64,000 nucleotides of DNA from Paraburkholderia phenazinium (GTDB lineage: Bacteria; Pseudomonadota; Gammaproteobacteria; Burkholderiales; Burkholderiaceae): NCBI RefSeq assembly GCF_900142845.1, contig NZ_FSRU01000001.1, positions 2,170,001 through 2,234,000 of the forward strand, written 5' to 3'. Positions 46,391 through 54,440 of this stretch are shown here, one piece after another (within the stretch, counting starts at the first letter, position 1; every line of letters starts with the position of its first letter). The notes under the pieces are model-generated. The model worked only from the letters and a program-made list of their open reading frames with translations, made no database searches and had not been told where the DNA came from. The translations under genes were made by a program, and so were the position numbers.

Positions 46391-47422
46391 TTACGCAGCG
46401 GTCTCCGCCTGCGTCAGGAACGCGTCGGCATGGAAAGCCGCCGCTGGAAGACCGCACGTGCTCGTGAAGTCTTCTCGTGCTGCGTTGACCATCGCCGGCG
46501 CGCCGCACGCATAGACCTCATATCCCGAAAGATCCGGAAAATCGTCGACCACCGCCTGGTGAACCCAGCCCGTGCGCCCGGTCCAGTCGCAATCCATTTC
46601 CGGTTCGGACAGCACCGGCACGAAATGGATGTTCGGATGATCCTCCGCCCATTTGCGTGGCAGGTCGGCCAGATACAGGTCGCGCCGCCGGCGGCCACCC
46701 CAGTAGATGTGGAGTTCACGAGCGCTCCCGCGTTGCAGTGCATACTCGACAATGGCTTTTACAGGTGCGAAGCCGGTACCACCCGCGAGCAGGATCGCGG
46801 GCTTCTCGGTAGTCTCACGCAGGAAGAATGAACCGAAAGGTCCTTCGAAGCGAAGCATCTCCCGCGGGGCAAGCTTCGCGAATACGTGCTCGGTGAAGCG
46901 GCCGCCCGGGTGATGGCGAATATGCAACTCGATATGCGTCAGCGACACCGGATCGGGCGGCACAGCAATCGAGTAACTGCGGCGCACGCCGTCCGGCAAC
47001 AGTACGTCTATATACTGACCGGCGCGGAAGAAGAAGTTCTCGTTCAGCGGAAGTCGCAACCTCAGAACGGCAACATCGGGCGCGGGTCTCGCGATGTCAG
47101 TCACCCGGCAGGGGTAGGTCGAAGCCTTGACGACATCGAGGCCGGTTAACTCCTCCACCTCGATGGTCAAATCGGAAAGCGGCTTCGCGGAGCATAGCAA
47201 TGCGTAGCCGTCCTCTCGCTCCTTCGGTGGTAAGGCTCGTTCGAGTACATGACCGTGCTCGACGCGCCCCTCCACGACGCGCCCCTTGCACGCGCTACAA
47301 GCGCCCGAGCGGCAGCTATAAGGAACGAAAAGACCGGCCTTCATGGCTGCCGCCAATACCGTTTCGCCCTCTTCGACAACATAGCGATTTCCGCTTGGCT
47401 TCAGTAGTATTTCAAAACTCAC
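46391..47422 (-). CDS. Ferredoxin-FAD-NAD(P)H oxidoreductase (oxygenase reductase component)
   Basis: 343 aa from a GTG at 47422 (GGAG upstream). Plant-type [2Fe-2S] ferredoxin domain first (residues 1-95), with cluster ligands in PYSCRSGACSACKG and a fourth Cys in ALLCSA. Then the FAD domain (RSYSIAVPP, the RxYS motif) and the NAD domain (LLAGGTGFAPVKAIVEY; C-terminal YEVYACGAPAMV). Same architecture as reductases of phenol/toluene monooxygenases and CDP-glucoseen reductase. It should feed electrons to a Rieske or diiron oxygenase, yet none is encoded nearby. Confidence 0.92.
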   Translation of the reverse strand: MSFEILLKPSGNRYVVEEGETVLAAAMKAGLFVPYSCRSGACSACKGRVVEGRVEHGHVLERALPPKEREDGYALLCSAKPLSDLTIEVEELTGLDVVKASTYPCRVTDIARPAPDVAVLRLRLPLNENFFFRAGQYIDVLLPDGVRRSYSIAVPPDPVSLTHIELHIRHHPGGRFTEHVFAKLAPREMLRFEGPFGSFFLRETTEKPAILLAGGTGFAPVKAIVEYALQRGSARELHIYWGGRRRRDLYLADLPRKWAEDHPNIHFVPVLSEPEMDCDWTGRTGWVHQAVVDDFPDLSGYEVYACGAPAMVNAAREDFTSTCGLPAAAFHADAFLTQAETAA

Positions 47423-47628
47423 TTTCGCGTCTCCATTCTTGAATCCAGCCTCCACCCGGCTGCCCTTCACGTTCCGAATCCACCGCTGGCGGACCATCAC
47501 CGGATCGGTTGATTTTTCACCGCGAGAACACGGCTCCGACCAGCACCGGCATACCCACCGTGCTCCCATGCGCCGGAAACCACCCCATGCATGTGCCAAC
47601 CTCTACCGATTCACGGCGCCCGCTTGCA

Positions 47629-48492
47629 TCACACCGGTTCGGCAACGATCCGATTCTCAATTGCACCAATCCCTTCTATTTCGGCCCGCATCACATCCCC
47701 TGCTCTTAAGTACACGGGAGGGCTCATCGCGACGCCTACGCCCGACGGTGTACCCGTTGCCAGCAAGTCGCCCGGTTCGAGCGTAAAGGCGGTGGACAGG
47801 TGAGCAATCTGGTTGTAGATGTCGTGAATCATCGCGCCGGTCATATCGTCTTGACGCAGTTCGCCGTTTACCCACATCCGCAAACGCAAGGCGTGTGGGT
47901 CGCCGAGCTCGTCAGGGGTAACGATCCATGGACCGATGGGTCCGCAGGTATCGAACGACTTACCAATCGTCATGGTCTGCGTGGCGAGCTGCCAGTCGCG
48001 CACCGACACGTCGTTGCACACCATAAAGCCCGCGATAACCGAGCTCGCTGCTTCGCGGCTCACGTGCCGGCAGCGCTGGCCGATGACCACGCACAGTTCG
48101 ACTTCGTAATCGAGCTGATTCGATACTGCCGGAAGGTGCACATCGCCGAACGGGCCGTTGATACAGGAAACCTGTTTGTTGAACCAGACCTGGGTGGGCG
48201 GGGTCTGCACTCCGACCTTGGCCGCCTCTGCCACGTGCTTCCGATAATTCATGCCGATTGCGAGGTATTTCGACGGATTCGGCAGCGGAGCAAGCAGCGT
48301 GACGTCCGACAGCGCAACGGAGTGCCCGGGCAACACGGCGCGCGCACGCGCGATTGCTTCTGGACCGGCCTCCAGTAATTCCTTCATGGTGGCCGGCAAG
48401 GTCGGATCGTTGCATGGCAGGTCAATCACAAGATCGCCCTCCACCTTGCCGATCGAAATGTTTGCGTGGTGCTGGTAAGTAACGAGTTTCAT
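47629..48492 (-). CDS. Fumarylacetoacetate hydrolase (FAH)-family protein
   Basis: 287 aa starting MKLVTYQHHANISIG at 48492. A complete FAH domain: AIGMNYRKHVAEAAK, LDYEVELCVVIGQRCRH (E-x-E ligands), VCNDVSVRDWQLA, GPWIVTPDELGDP and LLATGTPSGVGVAMSP. Typical of ureidoglycolate-lyase/hydroxymuconate-type and 2-keto-4-pentenoate hydratase-like members. The 206-bp gap to the reductase gene is the largest in this operon. Works together with the other FAH protein on ring-cleavage products, but which step each performs is not evident. Confidence 0.9.
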   Translation of the reverse strand: MKLVTYQHHANISIGKVEGDLVIDLPCNDPTLPATMKELLEAGPEAIARARAVLPGHSVALSDVTLLAPLPNPSKYLAIGMNYRKHVAEAAKVGVQTPPTQVWFNKQVSCINGPFGDVHLPAVSNQLDYEVELCVVIGQRCRHVSREAASSVIAGFMVCNDVSVRDWQLATQTMTIGKSFDTCGPIGPWIVTPDELGDPHALRLRMWVNGELRQDDMTGAMIHDIYNQIAHLSTAFTLEPGDLLATGTPSGVGVAMSPPVYLRAGDVMRAEIEGIGAIENRIVAEPV

Positions 48493-48512
48493 GGATGTCA
48501 AAAGGAAGTGAA

Positions 48513-49784
48513 TTAGGCCAGGCTCGTACGCGGCGGATCTTCTGATGCGTCGCCGTGTGCAGGAGCCTGAACGGGATACGGATAACTGCGCGGCAGTCTC
48601 AGCAGCAGCCATCCGGCGCAGGTGAGCACAGCCACGAACGCTATCAGCGCGGGGCGGTAGGAACCCGTGGCATCGTAGGCAGCTCCCATCACGAAGGGCC
48701 CGAGTCCGGTACCGACCGTGAAGACTGCGAACAGATAGCCGTAGATCTGTCCAAACGCGCGCAGGCCGAAATATCGACTCTGCAGATACGCGATGAGATC
48801 GACCTCCGCGCCCATGCCGAGGCCGACCAGCACTGCACCGATTGTCGTGAGCGATACGTCGGCACTGGCCAGTAGTGCAATCACACCTATGGCCGGCAGG
48901 ATCACGAACGCGATCGCAACGTGGGGACCGAAAAACCGGTCGAGCAGAAAACCGCACAACAAGCGCCCTGCGATCAACGACGCCCCCATGCCCGAAAACA
49001 CGGCTACCGCCTGGCTCGCCGGAATGCCGCGGTCAGTCAGCAACGGCACAAGGTGCACAACGGTGCCGTTGACAACGATTGGAATGCACAGGAACACCAC
49101 CGCAAGCTTCCAGAAATCCCGGCTGCGCACGGCCTCACCCGCTTCGAGCCCTGGCAAGCCGGGACCGCGCATGTGCGCTTCCGCGATCCGAGGCGCGCCA
49201 ACTGGATCACGGATGAACAGCCCGACTGCGAGAAACGCGATGACGAACACGGTCAAGCCGATCGCTACGTACGCGCCTCGCCATCCGAGCCTGTCGAGAT
49301 ACAGTTGCGTGAGCCGGGGCACGAGTGCCGCACCCAGGCCTACGCCCGTCATGGCGATGCCCATTGCGAGGCCGCGCCGCCGATCGAATGCCGCGGCGAT
49401 CGCCTTGGCATAAGGCAGCGGTGCCTGCCCGCCGCTGAACAGGCCCATCACCGCGAACATGGCCAGAAACGCCGCGGGAATGGCCGGCGCCAGCGACATG
49501 GCGGCGATGGCCAGCGCAAAGAACGCAATGGCAACCAGTGTGACCCGCCTGATCCCACGCCTATCGATCAGTCTGCCAGCGACGGGCGTGGCAATCGCCG
49601 CGAAGATCGACCCCAGCATGACCGCGCCGGACATGACGCTGCGATTCCAGCCGAACTCCGCCATGATGGGCTTCATCAGCACCGATGTCGAAAACTGCAG
49701 GACGGTGACGTTACCGACCGTCAGTCCAAGGAGCGAACCAAACACGATCCACCAGCGGCTTTTGAACATCCAATGCACGATCAT
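48513..49784 (-). CDS. MFS transporter (monocarboxylate/oxalate-formate-type)
   Basis: 423 aa from ATG 49784; a GTG at 49817 would add 11 residues and neither has a good ribosome site. Twelve TM segments. LIDRRGIRRVTLVAIAFF is the loop 2-3 motif, and MTGVGLGAALVPRLTQLYLD and GWRGAYVAIGL fit the MCT/OFA subgroup common beside Burkholderiales catabolic genes. Expected to import the aromatic acid or its precursor. It lies 20 bp upstream of the FAH gene in transcription order. Confidence 0.85.
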   Translation of the reverse strand: MIVHWMFKSRWWIVFGSLLGLTVGNVTVLQFSTSVLMKPIMAEFGWNRSVMSGAVMLGSIFAAIATPVAGRLIDRRGIRRVTLVAIAFFALAIAAMSLAPAIPAAFLAMFAVMGLFSGGQAPLPYAKAIAAAFDRRRGLAMGIAMTGVGLGAALVPRLTQLYLDRLGWRGAYVAIGLTVFVIAFLAVGLFIRDPVGAPRIAEAHMRGPGLPGLEAGEAVRSRDFWKLAVVFLCIPIVVNGTVVHLVPLLTDRGIPASQAVAVFSGMGASLIAGRLLCGFLLDRFFGPHVAIAFVILPAIGVIALLASADVSLTTIGAVLVGLGMGAEVDLIAYLQSRYFGLRAFGQIYGYLFAVFTVGTGLGPFVMGAAYDATGSYRPALIAFVAVLTCAGWLLLRLPRSYPYPVQAPAHGDASEDPPRTSLA

Positions 49785-49847
49785 CTCCAATTGTCTTTGT
49801 TGTCCTCGAGTATCCACCGATCCGGGGTGGCGAATCGGGGTTCGCCG

Positions 49848-50345
49848 TCATGCGGTGGCACTGTGCTCGAGGAAGCGGCCGGCATGGAACAGCAGCGGCG
49901 ATTCGCTGCCGTAGGAGAAGCGCTCGACGTGGCCCAGAATCATGACGTGGTCGCCGTAAGGTTCGATGCCCGACGTCCGGCATTCGAAGCAGGCCAGCAC
50001 GTCGCCGAGTACCGGAACGTCGCCGAGCCCCGCCTGCACGCGTTCGCTGAACGGCGCGAACTTGTCTTCCGCGAACCTCGCGAAGTGGGTCGCGAGGTCT
50101 TGCTGATCGGCGGCCAGAACATGCACGGCGAAATATCCCGATTCCCTGAACACCGGCAGGCTCGGCGACCTGTCATTCAGATACCACGCCACCAGCGGTG
50201 GATCGAGCGAAACTGAGCAGAACGAATTGACAGTCAGTGCAGCCTGCCGTCCGTCCTCAGTACGCGTCGTGACAACGCAGACACCGGTCGCAAACCGTCC
50301 GAGTGCGTTGCGGAGCTCGCGACCATCGATAGAAACTGCGCTCAT
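49848..50345 (-). CDS. Flavin reductase (two-component monooxygenase partner)
   Basis: 165 aa. Flavin-reductase-like FMN-binding domain: LGRFATGVCVVTTRTEDGRQ, LTVNSFCSVSLDPPLVAWYL and YFAVHVLAADQQDLATHF. It supplies reduced FMN/FAD to the acyl-CoA-dehydrogenase-fold monooxygenase encoded two genes away, like HsaB with HsaA. Start overlaps the extradiol gene stop in ATGA (50342-50345), so the two are translationally coupled. Confidence 0.92.
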   Translation of the reverse strand: MSAVSIDGRELRNALGRFATGVCVVTTRTEDGRQAALTVNSFCSVSLDPPLVAWYLNDRSPSLPVFRESGYFAVHVLAADQQDLATHFARFAEDKFAPFSERVQAGLGDVPVLGDVLACFECRTSGIEPYGDHVMILGHVERFSYGSESPLLFHAGRFLEHSATA

Positions 50346-51256
50346 GATTTTTGTCCAGTCAAAGCGGGCGTGGCGTTCGCGCCAGCACCCGTGAAACAGC
50401 GCGGATCGCGCACGGAACCCCAGGAGTCGAGATTGCTGGGAGACGGCTCCATGCGCCGTGGCTCACGAGGATGCGCTTCAGCAAATGTTTCCATCCCGAA
50501 GCTGTACTCCATCGTTAACCCATCGGGGTCAAGGAAATACAGAAAGACGCTGTCGGAAGCTGGATGCCGGCCAGGGCCAAACACCACGTCGGAGTTCGCA
50601 GCCTTCAGGCGCGTTAGCGCCTTACCGATGTCGTCAATTTCCGTCACCATGTAGTTGACGTGGTGCAAACAGTGACGATCGAAGCGCGCGATACCGATAC
50701 CGTGGTGATAGGGGTTCGGCCAAACACGCATGAAGGTGACGAATTCGCCGAGCGAATCCGACTCCCGGAAATTTAGTACGTCGCGCCAGAATTCAATGGC
50801 GCGCGCCGCATCAGGGGTGTTGAAGACGACATGACCGATCCGCTGGATGCGCGCGACCGACGGCTGGAATGGACGCTCCGCGTCTGGCAACGGGACGTAG
50901 AACTCTATCGTTGCGCCGACCAGCGGTTCGAATACACGTACAGCGCGCAGCTGCGCCCGCTCCCGACAACTCTCCGTCGCCGTTTCGTGCACTTCTAGAC
51001 CTGCGCGCGTAAGCCGTTCAATCAACGGCTCGAACTGCGCCTCGTCCTCCAGCATGAAACCGGCACACCGAAGCCCTGCTTCCGACGCCGCATGCAACAC
51101 CACGTTATGGTGGTCGTGATCGCAGCGCAGTCGGATCTCGCCGTCGGCGCCCGTGTCCACGTATTGGAGGCCCACCACCTCTTCATAGAACCGGCGCGAT
51201 TTTTCCAGATGGGTCACGTTAAGTTCCACGCGCCCCAGCTTCCCGTATCGGACCAT
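50342..51256 (-). CDS. Extradiol ring-cleavage dioxygenase (two-domain VOC)
   Basis: 304 aa, GGAGAGGAAG before ATG 51256. Two VOC domains as in BphC/catechol 2,3-dioxygenase. The metal ligands are in the second: RIGHVVFNTPDAAR (His), CLHHVNYMVTEIDD (His) and DGLTMEYSFGM (Glu). The C-terminal ~30 residues are a tail rich in Pro and Arg. It should cleave a catechol made by the monooxygenase next door. The exact substrate is not readable; HsaC- or BphC-like bicyclic catechols are possible. Confidence 0.92.
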   Translation of the reverse strand: MVRYGKLGRVELNVTHLEKSRRFYEEVVGLQYVDTGADGEIRLRCDHDHHNVVLHAASEAGLRCAGFMLEDEAQFEPLIERLTRAGLEVHETATESCRERAQLRAVRVFEPLVGATIEFYVPLPDAERPFQPSVARIQRIGHVVFNTPDAARAIEFWRDVLNFRESDSLGEFVTFMRVWPNPYHHGIGIARFDRHCLHHVNYMVTEIDDIGKALTRLKAANSDVVFGPGRHPASDSVFLYFLDPDGLTMEYSFGMETFAEAHPREPRRMEPSPSNLDSWGSVRDPRCFTGAGANATPALTGQKS

Positions 51257-51269
51257 TACTTCCTCTCCT

Positions 51270-52499
51270 TCAATACTGACCGCGCGGCGGCAGACCGAGC
51301 CGCATCTGCCCGTACATCGTGGACACCGCGTGCCAGTTGACGCTGATGTGGTGCGCAACTGCATTGATATCGCGCCAGGCGCGCTGGATACCGCTGTCCA
51401 ACTGGATGCCGGTTCCGCCCACGACGTCGTACAGTGCGTTGATCGCCTCGACGCACAGACGCACCGCGAACGCGTGACCTCGCCGAAGCTTGATGCGTTG
51501 CTCGTTGCTCAACTTTGCGCCGCCGTCCACCCACTCGGTGACCTGTTGCAGGTCACGTTGCAGAATGAGCTGTGCGGCGTCGACTGCTGCTTCAGCCTGT
51601 GCGACCGCCGACTGGACATGCCCGAACTGGGCGATCGAAGCGCCGCCGCCCGCAAACGCGCCGCGCGTGGCCCGCGCGGCGATGCTCTCGATGAATTCAT
51701 CAAGCGCGCCGCGCAGAGCCGCCACTGCCGGGTTGGCCAACAACGGCGGAAAGCCGCTCAGGAAAGGCACCCGGTAAAGCGCCGAATCGTGGATATCTGC
51801 ACCCGGTGCTTCCTGCTCAAGAACCTCGGAAAACGCCACGGTACGATGCACCGGGACGAACACGTCCTCTTCGATGGCGATGTCCTTGCTGCCGGTACCC
51901 GCAAGACCCACCGTGAACCACGTGTCAACGATCCGGTAGTCCGCCTGCGGCACCAGCAGGAAGATCGGGCGGGGCGGCGCCCCTTCGCCCTGCTCCACCA
52001 TCGCGCCGAGCGACAGCCACTGCGCGTTATCGCTATTGCTGCCAAAGCTCCATCGGCCCTTCAGCCGAAAGCCACCCTCGGTCGGTGTGGCCTTGCCAGT
52101 CGGCGCGATGCAGGAAGCAATCAGCGCATCCGGCGACTCGCCCCACACATCGAGTTGAGCCTGTTCCGGAAACATGCCGACCACCCACGACGCCGCAGCA
52201 CTCAGTCCGTAACACCAGCCGGTCGAGGCACATCCCTGACCGAGTTCGAACGCCAGGCGGCGCAACGCCTCCAGGCTCAGCTCATACCCTCCAAAACGCC
52301 GCGGCTGCACCACCCGGTAGAGACCGGCTTCCTTGAGCAGGTTTGTGACGTCTGCTGAAACGCGACGGTCCAGTTCAGTCTGGCGCGCGCGCTCTGCGAG
52401 GCGCGGTCGAAGTTTTACGGCGGCATCCAGCAGGCGCGCGAATACGTCTGAGTCAGGCGATGCAGGCTGCGGCTCGAGGACGCGGAAAGTCGATGTCAT
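51270..52499 (-). CDS. Flavin-dependent monooxygenase, oxygenase component (HsaA/HpaH type)
   Basis: 409 aa, with a near-perfect GGAGGTGA ribosome site. Acyl-CoA-dehydrogenase fold, group D flavoprotein monooxygenase: GCASTGWCYGLSAAASWVVG, GGFRLKGRWSFGSNSDNAQW, GLAGTGSKDIAIEEDVFVP, and the C-terminal region YDVVGGTGIQLDSGIQRAWR. Family members hydroxylate phenols ortho to an existing OH using reduced flavin from a separate reductase, here the 49848 gene. The first gene of the minus-strand operon, driven from the shared regulatory region with the amidohydrolase. Confidence 0.92.
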   Translation of the reverse strand: MTSTFRVLEPQPASPDSDVFARLLDAAVKLRPRLAERARQTELDRRVSADVTNLLKEAGLYRVVQPRRFGGYELSLEALRRLAFELGQGCASTGWCYGLSAAASWVVGMFPEQAQLDVWGESPDALIASCIAPTGKATPTEGGFRLKGRWSFGSNSDNAQWLSLGAMVEQGEGAPPRPIFLLVPQADYRIVDTWFTVGLAGTGSKDIAIEEDVFVPVHRTVAFSEVLEQEAPGADIHDSALYRVPFLSGFPPLLANPAVAALRGALDEFIESIAARATRGAFAGGGASIAQFGHVQSAVAQAEAAVDAAQLILQRDLQQVTEWVDGGAKLSNEQRIKLRRGHAFAVRLCVEAINALYDVVGGTGIQLDSGIQRAWRDINAVAHHISVNWHAVSTMYGQMRLGLPPRGQY

Positions 52500-52518
52500 T
52501 CTGTCACCTCCAAAATTA

Positions 52519-52574
52519 TTGCAAAAGCAACCAAACCGTGATCGAATTAAACTCCACAACAGTTGCTTTTGCAA
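52519..52574. promoter_or_regulatory. Paired operator between divergent catabolic genes
   Basis: Two 13-bp arms, TTGCAAAAGCAAC (52519-52531) and GTTGCTTTTGCAA (52562-52574), are exact inverted repeats 30 bp apart in the 112-bp region between the monooxygenase and amidohydrolase starts. Each arm contains the half-symmetric TTGC-N4-GCAA. The arrangement suits a dimeric MarR- or IclR-type regulator controlling both directions. No regulator gene is in the operon. Confidence 0.75.
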
Positions 52575-52611
52575 CTTATTTTCGCCCACCAACAGACCAG
52601 GAATTACCCGA

Positions 52612-53634
52612 ATGAACACCCCTTTCCAGTCATTCCACTGCGGATGCATCGACATCCATACTCATGTCGTTCCTCATGATTTCCCGGCCTATGTGGGCCG
52701 CTATCCAGACGCGCCGTGGCCTTCGATGCGCGAGGCTAAGCCTTGTCACCGACACGTTGTCGTCTCGTCTAAGGTCTATCGAACGGTATCGAATCAGGCA
52801 TGGGACATCGACGTTCGAGTCGGCGACATGGACCGGCTCGACGTCGGACGGCAAGTGCTTTCCCCCATGCCGGAACTGCTGTCGTACTGGCTCGACCCTG
52901 CAGACGGGGCAATGCTGGCGCGCTATCTGAATGAAACGCTGGCGAACATGGTGACTCGAGCGCCCAACCGCTTCAGCGCCCTCGGCGCCGCGCCGCTGCA
53001 GGACATCGACGCCGCGATCCGCGAACTCGAATTCGCCGTCGGCACGCTTGGGCTCGCCGGAATCGAGGTCGGAAGCAACGTGGGCGGCGTGCCGATCGGC
53101 GATCCACGTTTCTTGCCATTCTTCGAGGCCGCCGAGGCGTGCGACGCGGCGATCTTCGTGCATCCGTTGCGCCCGGCCGGCATGGACCGGCTGGTAGGAC
53201 CACCTTCGCTGGAGCAGATCGTCGGATTTCCGGGTGAAATCGGTCTCGCGGCCGCGTCACTGATTACCGGAGGACTGCTGCAGCGGCTTCCGCGCTTGCG
53301 TATCGCGCTAAGCCACGGTGGCGGCGCCATCCAAACCTTGCTACCGCGCATGCAGTTCTCGTGGGAATCCCAGGAGGCATTCCGGGAGGCCATCCCAGTG
53401 GCGCCGGTCGACGCAGCCCGGACGCTCTATTACGACGACCTGCTCTACAGCACGACGGCTATTCGTGCGCTCATCGAAACAGTAGGGGAAGACCGCGTGA
53501 TGATCGGCACCGACTATCCGTTCGCGATCATGGACCCCGATCCCGCAGCGCGCGTTGCCGCACTCGGATTAAGTGCCACCGTTCAGGAAGCCTTACGATG
53601 GAAAAACGCGGCCACGTGGCTCGACCTCGAATGA
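52612..53634 (+). CDS. Amidohydrolase, ACMSD-type decarboxylase family
   Basis: 340 aa from ATG 52612 (AGGAA upstream); the longer frame from 52333 is antisense noise. Metal site: CIDIHTHVVPHDFP (H-x-H), AIFVHPLRPAGMDR (His), LRIALSHGGGAIQTL (His), and IGTDYPFAIMDP (Asp). This is the 2-amino-3-carboxymuconate semialdehyde decarboxylase/gamma-resorcylate decarboxylase group, which performs non-oxidative decarboxylation of aromatic acids or ring-cleavage products. Divergent from the monooxygenase operon and probably induced with it, so decarboxylation may be the entry step. Confidence 0.88.
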   Translation: MNTPFQSFHCGCIDIHTHVVPHDFPAYVGRYPDAPWPSMREAKPCHRHVVVSSKVYRTVSNQAWDIDVRVGDMDRLDVGRQVLSPMPELLSYWLDPADGAMLARYLNETLANMVTRAPNRFSALGAAPLQDIDAAIRELEFAVGTLGLAGIEVGSNVGGVPIGDPRFLPFFEAAEACDAAIFVHPLRPAGMDRLVGPPSLEQIVGFPGEIGLAAASLITGGLLQRLPRLRIALSHGGGAIQTLLPRMQFSWESQEAFREAIPVAPVDAARTLYYDDLLYSTTAIRALIETVGEDRVMIGTDYPFAIMDPDPAARVAALGLSATVQEALRWKNAATWLDLE

Positions 53635-53754
53635 CATGCAGAGAACCACACGACTGCTCCGGCGGCTCATGGAACCGTCGGAGCCCGGGTCGATCAGTGA
53701 TCGTCGAAATCAATGGCCTGCCATTCGAGCACGGTCATACATTGGCGAAGACTT

Positions 53755-54103
53755 GCAGACAACGCCTACTGTGGCGACGCGAGCGCGATCCGCGACGCGC
53801 CGCCACGTGTTAATCCCTCGATCCGCGCGCACGTAGATAGAGGTATGCCAGAACGCACGCGGCGGAAAATGGGAATGGCGATATAAGGCGAGGTTCCGGT
53901 AACCGTCTTCACCGAGTAGCTGCTGAACGACAGCTCGCAGATATCGTCGTCTGCGGTGCCGAAAGGCACGAAAAAATCTCATCGGGATCCTGCAGCATGA
54001 AAATGGAATCCACACCGTCGATCTGTACATCAACAATCACAGGGGGCCTGATGCTGTCATAGTTGCGAACAGCGATAGAAGGCCGGAGCTTGTGATTTCG
54101 CAT
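53755..54103 (-). pseudogene. Decayed 4,5-dihydroxyphthalate decarboxylase-like gene (N-terminal part)
   Basis: An AAGGAGG site still precedes ATG 54103, and successive frames spell a recognisable N-terminus. Segments in order: MRNHKLRPSIAVRNYD...VQIDGVDSIFMLQDPDE (54103-~53982), MRFFRAFRHR (~53982-53953), TADDDICELSFSSYSVKTVT to YIAIPIF (~53957-53864), PPRAFWHTSIYVRADRGI (~53865-53812), then LTRGG...ALASPQ (~53813-53769). At least four frameshifts; the C-terminal two thirds are gone. Intact homologues decarboxylate 4,5-dihydroxyphthalate or act as related binding proteins. Confidence 0.8.
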
Positions 54104-54440
54104 TGCCACGCCTCCTTGCCGAACGGTCCAGGCGCAATCGAACGGCGTACCACAGTCATTCAAACCGAGGCAGCGAGCCATCACAATCAATTCGATTTAT
54201 ATCGAATGATCCTTCATGGAGCGAGAAATGTCAAGAATCGTCGGAAACCACGGATCCGTGGGACCTGCATCTTTGCACCCGATCTTACCCACGATCGGTG
54301 GGTTTATCTCACTGGGCCATCGTCGGATTGCCCTGATCCTGTAGCGGCCAAGTTGCAATGTCCGCTTTCCCGCCGGAGCCCACGCCACCAAACAACGCTT
54401 GCCGAACGATTCTATCGACGCGACGGGACCCCAAGAGAAC
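54104..54440. other. About 335 bp intergenic
   Basis: No supported gene. It separates the decayed decarboxylase from the 3' end of the secreted protein gene. Confidence 0.4.

Noticed and set aside
48921..50216. 431-codon plus-strand frame
   Set aside because: Antisense to the MFS and flavin reductase genes, both of which have clear family motifs; its composition (many Arg, His, Gln) is that of a shadow frame.
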